A DNA stretch of 12,228 bases, from positions 1-12,228 of the forward strand of contig JABDEJ010000066.1 in NCBI GenBank assembly GCA_013287095.1, read 5' to 3'. Every line of letters begins with the position of its first letter. Position 1 is the first letter of the stretch. This document shows positions 7,837 through 12,228 of the stretch, piece after piece. The notes under the pieces are model-generated. The model was not told where the DNA came from. It ran no database searches and saw only the letters and a program-made list of their open reading frames with translations. The translations under genes were made by a program, and so were the position numbers. The stretch comes from Bacteroidota bacterium (GTDB taxonomy: Bacteria; Bacteroidota; Bacteroidia; CAILMK01).

Positions 7837-8477
7837 TTCAGGTTTAAACCTTTGGGCATTAAAAGAGCATTCGTAAGATGGGTGACACCATTTTTGTTGA
7901 GTATGTCAGGAGTCGTGATATCTACCATATTTCCATTACCGTCCATAAGTTTGATTTTACCGTTTTCAATAATCACCACCAATGGGTCGCCTTCAAGAGT
8001 ACTAAGAGATTCACCGGCTGTGAGATCCCGTGTTTTTAAAAGTCCCGCAATCATGTTATATTTTAATATTTTTTCCAGTTCGGATTTTCCACTATCCGTG
8101 GTTAATTTATCCAGTTTCTTTTTATCCAATTTCTCGAACGCCTCGTTGGAAGGAACAAAAACAGTAAAAGGGCCTTTTTGCGCAAGTGTTTTGTATAGCC
8201 CTGACTTTTCAATTAATGTTAAAAACCTAGAATTCTGTCTCGAATTTGTCAGATTTTCAACAATAGAATTCGTTACAAACATCACGGTTCCGTCTTCAAG
8301 CAATTTTGTATTCTTGTCGTTGGCGGCAAGGTTTGCTTTGATGGTGTCTTTGGTTGCTGTACCTGTCGATGATTGCGAATTTGTGGAACTCTCAGTGGCC
8401 TTGTTGGCCCTATTGCACGAAGAGGCTAATAGGAATAAAGATATAACGGCACAATAAAATGAGATTATTTTAGACAT
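7833..8477 (-). CDS. FAS1 (fasciclin) domain lipoprotein
   Basis: A 214-residue cell-envelope protein with one FAS1 domain, a fold linked to adhesion and to protein or polysaccharide contacts. The N-terminus is a lipoprotein signal (hydrophobic residues 4-18, then ASSC with Cys21 as the likely lipidated residue; the -3 position is Ala, which is less typical than Leu). Residues 22-60 form a Ser/Thr/Asn-rich linker. The FAS1 domain runs about 70-212: the H1 motif is TVFVPSNEAF (105-114), followed by the KILKYNMIAGLL region, which in the family usually has a conserved His after Tyr (Asn141 here). The H2-like end is VTHLTNALLMP (198-208). The specific binding partner is unknown. It is separated by 51 bp from the smaller secreted protein on the same strand and is divergent from the FAD monooxygenase. 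Confidence 0.9.
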   Translation of the reverse strand: MSKIISFYCAVISLFLLASSCNRANKATESSTNSQSSTGTATKDTIKANLAANDKNTKLLEDGTVMFVTNSIVENLTNSRQNSRFLTLIEKSGLYKTLAQKGPFTVFVPSNEAFEKLDKKKLDKLTTDSGKSELEKILKYNMIAGLLKTRDLTAGESLSTLEGDPLVVIIENGKIKLMDGNGNMVDITTPDILNKNGVTHLTNALLMPKGLNLN

Positions 8478-8705
8478 GGCAACTTTTATTATTCATCATA
8501 AACCAACCTGGAGTTTAAGAATAACAATGCAAAATACGGCAGAATCATTCATTTAATGAAATCCTGGCAAGGAAATCTTGATTCAATACAGTTCAGGTAG
8601 CCTGTCAGGGTGAGAAAGGTGAACGAGAAGAAACCTAAAACTGTGATTTAAAACAAAACCTTACCGTAAACCATTATATGTTAAAGATTAATTGAAATCA
8701 AAGCA

Positions 8706-9935
8706 ATGCCTCTCAAAAAAATCCAAACCACATGTTGTATCGCCGGGGGTGGGCCTGCAGGTATTATGCTTGGATTTCTTCTGGCCCGGGCGGGGATAGA
8801 GGTCATTGTAATAGAAAAGCACAAAGATTTTTTCAGGGATTTCAGGGGTGATACGATTCATCCTTCCACATTTAATCTGATGAGTGAACTGGGTTTGTTG
8901 AAAGAGTTTCTAAAGGTGCCACATCAGGATTTTAAAGAAATGAGCGTATTGGTTGAGCAAAACGAGGTAAAAATTGCCGATTTCAGGCATCTTAAAACAG
9001 CACATGCCTTTCTTGGTTTAATGCCCCAGTGGGATTTTCTTAATTTCCTGGTTCAGCAAGCTAAAGAATATCCCGGGTTTAAATTGATGATGGAGACAGA
9101 AGTAAAAGACCTTATTGAGAGTAGAGGTACAGTTAAAGGCATTAAAGCCCAAACCAGAAAAGGCAGTGTAGAAATTGAAGCCCTGTTGGTGATAGGAGCA
9201 GATGGCAGGAGTTCTGTGGTACGGGAGGCAGCGAAATTAAAAATTATTGATTTTCATTCCGCAGTAGATGTGCTTTGGTTTAAGCTATCAAGAAATGAAA
9301 ATGAGACAAATGTGCCATTTTTCCAGGTGCATAATGGACGGATTTTGGTTTTGTTTAGCCGGGATAAATATTATCAATGTGGTTATGTGTTACCGAAAAA
9401 CGGAACAGCAAAATTAAAAAGTAATGGGCTTATTGCTTTTAAAGGAAATATTACGGAAGCGGCACCCATGGTAGCTGACCGGATTGATGAAATAAAAAAC
9501 TGGGAGGACTTTAACTTGCTGACGGTTAAAATTGACCGGCTCAAGAAGTGGTATAAACCTGGTTTATTATGTATTGGCGACGCGGCACATGCCATGTCGC
9601 CTGTAGGCGGGGTTGGTATAAACCTGGCTGTACAGGATGCAGTAGCTGCTGCGAATATTTTGTATCCCTATTTAAAGGATGATAAATTGAGTGATGTAGA
9701 GCCGTTAAAAGCAGTTCAAAACAGGAGAGAATTTCCAACTGCGGTCACACAAAGGCTACAAAGATATATGCAGGATAATATCCTGAAAGAGATTATTTCC
9801 AGGGAGAAAGCAACCCAAAAAACACCCCTTTTATTCAGGTTGTTTAAAATATTTCCTTACATGCATTTCCTTACAGCGCGATGGTTTGGCCTGGGTATCC
9901 GACAAGAGCATGTTCAAACGCCCGAGGTCAAATAA
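8706..9935 (+). CDS. FAD-dependent monooxygenase (PHBH/UbiH-like)
   Basis: Flavoprotein monooxygenase of the FAD_binding_3 type (group A aromatic hydroxylase fold), 409 residues; it probably hydroxylates an aromatic or other small substrate using NAD(P)H and O2. The N-terminal dinucleotide motif is GGGPAG (residues 14-19) with the acidic ribose-binding residue in VIVIEKH (E37). FRGDTIHPST (47-55) is a family block. The DG motif is in VIGADGRSSVVR (162-173), and the FAD-binding GD motif is CIGDAAHAMSPVGGVGINLAVQDA (289-312; D292). The C-terminal tail is short, without an extra domain. The substrate cannot be told from sequence. It lies upstream of the arsenic operon on the same strand, but the ArsR palindrome and a 64-bp gap separate them, so a role in arsenic metabolism is not implied. 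Confidence 0.9.
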   Translation: MPLKKIQTTCCIAGGGPAGIMLGFLLARAGIEVIVIEKHKDFFRDFRGDTIHPSTFNLMSELGLLKEFLKVPHQDFKEMSVLVEQNEVKIADFRHLKTAHAFLGLMPQWDFLNFLVQQAKEYPGFKLMMETEVKDLIESRGTVKGIKAQTRKGSVEIEALLVIGADGRSSVVREAAKLKIIDFHSAVDVLWFKLSRNENETNVPFFQVHNGRILVLFSRDKYYQCGYVLPKNGTAKLKSNGLIAFKGNITEAAPMVADRIDEIKNWEDFNLLTVKIDRLKKWYKPGLLCIGDAAHAMSPVGGVGINLAVQDAVAAANILYPYLKDDKLSDVEPLKAVQNRREFPTAVTQRLQRYMQDNILKEIISREKATQKTPLLFRLFKIFPYMHFLTARWFGLGIRQEHVQTPEVK

Positions 9936-9958
9936 CAGCAATTACTTTTAAGTAAATG

Positions 9959-9988
9959 AATATTTATCGTAATATTGCGATAAATATT
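9959..9988. promoter_or_regulatory. ArsR operator: 30-bp near-perfect palindrome
   Basis: Inverted half-sites AATATTTATCG (9959-9969) and CGATAAATATT (9978-9988) are perfect complements over 11 bp. The 8-bp centre contains the self-complementary AATATT, so 28 of 30 positions are symmetric; only the T9970/G9977 pair breaks it. The palindrome ends 11 bp before the arsR ATG, as expected for autoregulation. ArsR/SmtB repressors bind such AT-rich palindromes and are released by As(III) or Sb(III). Binding by this ArsR is inferred. Confidence 0.8.
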
Positions 9989-9999
9989 AATCTTCTATC

Positions 10000-10350
10000 A
10001 TGGGAACTACAAAGGTTGAAGAATTTGAAGTGGCAGAAGTAAGGGCCTCTGAAATTGCTAAAGCAATAGGGCACCCTGCCCGAATCGCTATACTTAACTA
10101 TATCATTTCTAAGGATGAATGTATTTGCGGCGAGATCGTGGATGAATTGCCATTAGCACAAGCCACTATATCGCAACATTTAAAGGAATTAAAAAGAGTT
10201 GGATTGATAAAGGGAAGGATATCCGGCGTAAAATCATGCTATTGCATCAATGAAAAAGGATGGAAAGAAGCAGAAGCTGTTTTTAGCAACCTTTTCGCAA
10301 GTTATAGGCCTATTAATGAATGTTGTGAACCAGATGGAGAGTGCTGTTAG
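10000..10350 (+). CDS. arsR: ArsR/SmtB-family arsenic-responsive repressor
   Basis: A 116-residue winged-helix repressor expected to bind the palindrome just upstream and to release DNA when trivalent arsenic binds. The fold is recognisable: GHPARIAILNYI (helix 2 region, 24-35), a metal-box-like DECICGEIVDEL (39-50, Cys41 and Cys43), the recognition helix AQATISQHLKEL (53-64), and a beta-wing (VGLIKGRISGVKSCYCIN). Cys80 and Cys82 lie in the wing end, and the tail carries two Cys pairs in ECCEPDGECC (Cys108-109 and 115-116). The classic ELCVCDL box has a third Cys, which is lacking here, so the tail thiols may complete or provide the arsenite site; this is inference. The ATG at 10000 fits the conserved N-terminus. 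It leads an operon with the aquaporin (4-10 bp gap) and arsC. Confidence 0.93.
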   Translation: MGTTKVEEFEVAEVRASEIAKAIGHPARIAILNYIISKDECICGEIVDELPLAQATISQHLKELKRVGLIKGRISGVKSCYCINEKGWKEAEAVFSNLFASYRPINECCEPDGECC

Positions 10351-10360
10351 TCAAATGAAT

Positions 10361-11014
10361 ATGAGAAAATATTTCGCTGAAGTCATCGGAACTTTCGCCC
10401 TGGTTTTTTGTGGTACCGGGGCCATCATCATCAATGAGGTAAATGCAGGATCAGTCACCCATCTTGGCATTGCTTTAACTTTCGGGCTGATTGTCCTGGG
10501 GATGATCTATGCATTGGGAGATATTTCAGGTGCGCATTTTAATCCTGCAGTTACTATTGGATTCAGTATCGCAGGAAAATTTCCAGTAAAAGAAATTATC
10601 CCATATTTGATCAGCCAGGCTTTGGGTGCTTTTGCTGCAAGTGCCATGTTAAAGTACCTTTTTCCTCAGAGTTTATTTCTCGGTGCAACAATCCCTTCAG
10701 GTCCTGATATCCAATCCTTTTGGCTGGAGATACTATTAACTTACTTTCTCATGCTGGTGATCATCAGGGTCGCCCATGGCTCTAAAGAGACAGGCATGAT
10801 GGCGGGCATTGCGATCGGGAGTATCATAGCCCTTGAAGCAGCTTTTGCCGGCCCTATTTGCGGAGCTTCCATGAATCCGATGCGGAGTCTTGCCCCGGCT
10901 ATTGTATCGGGTCAAATGAACGGCCTATGGGTCTATCTTACAGCTCCTTTTATTGGTTCTATCCTGGCAGTTTTATCAAACAGATACCTTTTAACCAACC
11001 CAAAATCAGAATGA
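10361..11014 (+). CDS. aqpS: Aquaporin-family (MIP) channel, probable arsenite facilitator
   Basis: MIP-family channel of 217 residues, somewhat shorter than E. coli AqpZ, with about six membrane helices and two half-helices. The first NPA motif is intact (SGAHFNPAVTIGF, Asn61), but the second reads NPM (GASMNPMRSLAPA, residues 172-174) with the filter Arg175 kept. By alignment with AqpZ (F43, H174, T183, R189), the other filter positions are Phe41, Ala160 and Ala169. The His typical of water-only channels is thus absent, which implies a wider pore. It is placed between arsR and arsC, as in S. meliloti, where AqpS passes arsenite. I chose ATG 10361 (MRKYFAEVIGTF); ATG 10355 adds only Met-Asn, and ATG 10250 would overlap arsR by 100 bp. 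The stop overlaps the arsC start. The symbol is by analogy. Confidence 0.88.
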   Translation: MRKYFAEVIGTFALVFCGTGAIIINEVNAGSVTHLGIALTFGLIVLGMIYALGDISGAHFNPAVTIGFSIAGKFPVKEIIPYLISQALGAFAASAMLKYLFPQSLFLGATIPSGPDIQSFWLEILLTYFLMLVIIRVAHGSKETGMMAGIAIGSIIALEAAFAGPICGASMNPMRSLAPAIVSGQMNGLWVYLTAPFIGSILAVLSNRYLLTNPKSE

Positions 11015-11403
11015 AGAAAAGCATCCTTTTTGTCTGTATTGAAAATGCCAACCGCAGCCAGATGGCCCAGGCTTTTGCCCGCATGTACGGTGATGATAAA
11101 ATTGAAGCATATAGCGCCGGGTCAAAACCTTCGGGAGTGATCAATCCAAAAGCAATAGCCGCGATGAAAGAACTTGGTTATGATCTTAACACCCATGACT
11201 CCACAAGCCTTGATGATATGCCCGATATACAATATGACTATGTTGTAACCATGGGATGTGGTGACGCCTGTCCCTATGTAAAGGCCAGAAATAGAATAGA
11301 TTGGGATATACCCGATCCAAGAGATATGGATGCACAGCATTTTGCATTTGTGCGGGATTTTATTGGCCAGAAGGTGAAGAAACTTCTGAAAGAAATGAAG
11401 TAA
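11011..11403 (+). CDS. arsC: Arsenate reductase, low-molecular-weight phosphatase type (ArsC)
   Basis: Cytoplasmic enzyme reducing As(V) to As(III), 130 residues, of the LMW protein-tyrosine-phosphatase fold rather than the glutaredoxin-type E. coli plasmid ArsC. The anion-binding P-loop CX5RS is CIENANRS (Cys9 to Arg15), and the general-acid loop is DIPDP (Asp102 region). Cys83 and Cys87 (MGCGDACPYV) would supply the resolving thiols of a thioredoxin-coupled cascade, as Cys82/Cys89 do in the Staphylococcus enzyme; the spacing is shorter here. The start is ATG 11011, which overlaps the aquaporin stop (ATGA) and places the P-loop eight residues in, as in the family. An upstream in-frame extension from 10858 is antisense-like read-through of the aquaporin frame. 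A terminator hairpin follows the stop immediately. Confidence 0.93.
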   Translation: MKKSILFVCIENANRSQMAQAFARMYGDDKIEAYSAGSKPSGVINPKAIAAMKELGYDLNTHDSTSLDDMPDIQYDYVVTMGCGDACPYVKARNRIDWDIPDPRDMDAQHFAFVRDFIGQKVKKLLKEMK

Positions 11404-11404
11404 A

Positions 11405-11436
11405 AAAAGCCTTTCCTGAAATCAGAAAAGGCTTTT
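11405..11436. terminator. Bidirectional hairpin terminator between arsC and tRNA-His
   Basis: Left arm 11405-11419 (AAAAGCCTTTCCTGA) and right arm 11422-11436 (TCAGAAAAGGCTTTT) pair over 15 positions with one mismatch and a formal 2-nt gap, so the real loop is a little larger. A-runs on the left and T-runs on the right make it usable from both strands. It starts 1 bp after the arsC stop and lies about 8 bp beyond the 3' end of the convergent tRNA gene. Confidence 0.85.
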
Positions 11437-11443
11437 AAAAATG

Positions 11444-11517
11444 GGTGGAAGATGGGGTTCGAACCCACGACCCCTAGAACCACAATCTAGTGCTCTAACC
11501 GACTGAGCTACATCCAC
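11444..11517 (-). tRNA. tRNA-His (GTG anticodon)
   Basis: Reading the minus strand from 11517 to 11444 gives a 74-nt cloverleaf. The acceptor is GTGGATG, the D arm GCTC/GAGC with AGTCGGTTA loop, the anticodon stem CTAGA/TCTAG with loop TTGTGGT (anticodon GTG, histidine), the variable loop GGGTC, and the T arm GTGGG-TTCGAAC-CCCAT. The 3' acceptor strand CTTCCAC pairs except for position 6-67, which is U-U. A G precedes the mature start at 11518, giving the G-1 that marks tRNA-His, and the discriminator is C73 (11444), its expected partner. A full CCA end is not encoded after position 73. Confidence 0.96.
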
Positions 11518-11533
11518 CATGTAAAATGGAGCG

Positions 11534-11541
11534 CAAAGATA
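11534..11541 (-). promoter_or_regulatory. -7 box (TATCTTTG) of the tRNA-His promoter
   Basis: The minus strand reads TATCTTTG, an exact match to the Bacteroidota -7 element TAnnTTTG, ending 16 bp before G-1 of tRNA-His. No clear TTG lies 19-21 bp upstream, so the -33 half is weak or absent. Confidence 0.6.
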
Positions 11542-11550
11542 CAGGAAAAA

Positions 11551-11578
11551 TTTGAAAATGTGGGGGATTTGAAAATGT
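11551..11578. repeat. Short direct repeat TTTGAAAATGT upstream of tRNA-His
   Basis: Two identical 11-bp copies lie at 11551-11561 and 11568-11578, separated by GGGGGA. They sit in the region where the -33 part of the minus-strand tRNA promoter would be. Confidence 0.6.
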
Positions 11579-11633
11579 AGCCTGCCGTATGATAAAAGAC
11601 AGAATACACGGAATTTAAAAAAGATGGTTAAAC

Positions 11634-11664
11634 TTGCATTTTGAAAGTGATCTTGTTATATTTG
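11634..11664 (+). promoter_or_regulatory. Bacteroidota-type promoter for the gene at 11715
   Basis: TTG at 11634-11636 (-33) and TATATTTG at 11657-11664 (exact TAnnTTTG -7) are separated by 20 bp, the spacing expected for the primary sigma factor of this phylum. Transcription would start near 11670, giving a leader of about 45 nt before the ATG at 11715. Confidence 0.65.
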
Positions 11665-11714
11665 TAATGGAATCCAGCTATTATCTTATTTGTTAACTTC
11701 TTAAATTAATCAAA

Positions 11715-12023
11715 ATGAAAATTGTACGCGTTCAATATGTTGCTAAGCCTGAGTTCGTTGCACAGAACAAAGAAAACATTTCCCAGGTAATGAAAGACCT
11801 GAGAGAGATCAATAACCCCGCTATCAAATACACAACATACCTGGCACCAGATGAGGTATCATTTATGCATTTTGCGCAGTTTGAAAACGATGATGCTGAA
11901 CAGGTTTTGATCAATCTCCCTGCATTTAAACATTTTCAGCAAGAGCTTAAGGCACATGGTATTGATGCGCCACCAAAGACCGAACATTTATCAATGGTTG
12001 CTTCAAGTTGGGATATTTTTTAG
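11715..12023 (+). CDS. Small dimeric alpha/beta-barrel (ABM-like) protein
   Basis: A 102-residue cytoplasmic protein with no signal peptide. The pattern strand (KIVRVQYVAKP), helix (FVAQNKENISQVMKDLREI), strand (IKYTTYLAPDEVSFMHFAQFEN), helix (AEQVLINLPAFKHFQQELKAHG), strand (TEHLSMVASSWDIF) matches the ferredoxin-like fold of the antibiotic-biosynthesis-monooxygenase/dimeric alpha-beta-barrel superfamily. The SFMHFAQFEN plus LPAFKHFQQEL blocks are typical of that group (compare 'Y.l.e.w.d..a...H..s..f..f'). Whether it has monooxygenase activity or is a non-enzymatic member cannot be judged. It appears monocistronic, with its own promoter at 11634-11664, and converges on the next gene with a 14-bp gap. 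Confidence 0.8.
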   Translation: MKIVRVQYVAKPEFVAQNKENISQVMKDLREINNPAIKYTTYLAPDEVSFMHFAQFENDDAEQVLINLPAFKHFQQELKAHGIDAPPKTEHLSMVASSWDIF

Positions 12024-12037
12024 TTCAATATCTCACT

Positions 12038-12228
12038 TTAACGGATCATGAATTTCCCGGTCAGGATTTCCGTTTTTCCGATAATCTTTGCAAAATAAAC
12101 CCCGGAAGGGTAGGCGCTGATATCAATTTCCTTTTCAGGATTTATTTTGGTATCCGTCAACTCTTCAGTAAACATGGATTGCCCTTCAACATTAATGATT
12201 TCCAGGAGGCAATTATTCTCTTCGGTTT
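12038..12228 (-). CDS. C-terminal end of a T9SS-secreted protein (type A sorting domain)
   Basis: Only the last 62 residues are in the window; the gene continues beyond 12228 and its catalytic or binding part is not seen. The visible chain contains LLEIINVEGQSMFTEEL, then DISAYPSGVYFAKIIG, and ends in ILTGKFMIR before the TAA. This is the pattern of the type A (Por) sorting domain, with its 'sG.Y.v.i....g....kk..i' ending, which directs outer-membrane passage by the type IX system and is then cleaved. It shows that the organism very probably has a T9SS, consistent with GldE nearby. It converges on the ABM-like gene. Confidence 0.85.
   Translation of the reverse strand, partial: TEENNCLLEIINVEGQSMFTEELTDTKINPEKEIDISAYPSGVYFAKIIGKTEILTGKFMIR

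Noticed and set aside
7852..8457. 201-codon open frame on the plus strand, opposite the FAS1 gene
   Set aside because: It mirrors the fasciclin gene antisense; its translation is low-complexity Ser/Val/Phe-rich and shows no family features, whereas the minus strand gives a clear FAS1 lipoprotein.
8478..8705. Divergent promoter region between the FAS1 gene and the monooxygenase
   Set aside because: A minus-strand TATTTTGC near 8527-8534 is close to a -7 box but off by one base in spacing and lacks a -33 TTG; the plus strand shows no acceptable box.
9943..9950. TACTTTTA as a -7 box for arsR
   Set aside because: One mismatch to TAnnTTTG and no TTG at the expected distance; plausible but too weak to annotate.
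10250..10360. Upstream start for the aquaporin
   Set aside because: It runs through the end of arsR and adds a polar stretch before MRKYFAEVIGTF, the normal MIP beginning.
10858..11010. N-terminal extension of ArsC by 51 codons
   Set aside because: It overlaps the aquaporin coding region in another frame and would place the P-loop Cys far from its normal position; ATG 11011 is right.
1..12228. CRISPR array, transposase, integrase or novel defence cluster
   Set aside because: No regularly spaced repeats longer than a few bases, no terminal inverted repeats, and all sizeable genes fit housekeeping, envelope or arsenic functions.

Overview
The window (12,228 bp, AT-rich) looks like a chromosomal segment of a Bacteroidota bacterium. 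The evidence is a partial protein ending in a type IX secretion (T9SS) sorting domain, a GldE-type protein beside mutY and ssb, two exact TAnnTTTG -7 promoter boxes, and starts without clear Shine-Dalgarno sequences. Placement near Chitinophagales/Sphingobacteriales is a guess from general protein character only.

Layout. Positions 1-3726 carry a compact plus-strand run: 3' part of mutY (adenine glycosylase), ssb, gldE (CNNM/CBS transporter-like gliding protein) and an unrecognised membrane-anchored protein whose start overlaps the gldE stop. gldD, the usual gldE partner, is not there. After a 249-bp gap comes a signal-peptide-bearing outer-membrane beta-barrel with Omp85/BamA-type sequence features (3976-5205). 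A 205-bp spacer holding a heptanucleotide tandem repeat leads into rfbF-rfbG (5411-7251), which make CDP-glucose and CDP-4-keto-6-deoxyglucose for surface polysaccharide. Two minus-strand genes follow, a small secreted NTF2-like protein and a FAS1 (fasciclin) lipoprotein.

A divergently placed FAD monooxygenase (8706-9935) comes next. Then there is a compact arsenic operon: a near-perfect 30-bp palindrome, arsR, an aquaporin and an arsC-type arsenate reductase (10000-11403). No ArsB or Acr3 pump lies in the window, so the layout resembles the arsR-aqpS-arsC arrangement known from Sinorhizobium meliloti. There, ArsC reduces arsenate and the channel lets arsenite leave down its gradient. The operon ends at a hairpin shared with a convergent tRNA-His gene.

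The right end has a small dimeric alpha/beta-barrel protein with a good Bacteroidota promoter, and the C-terminal end of a T9SS cargo protein on the minus strand.

No mobile element, CRISPR array or obvious new multi-gene defence system is visible. The most interesting points are the pump-less ars operon with an altered aquaporin pore (NPM motif), the unknown gene coupled to gldE, and the heptamer repeat just upstream of rfbF.
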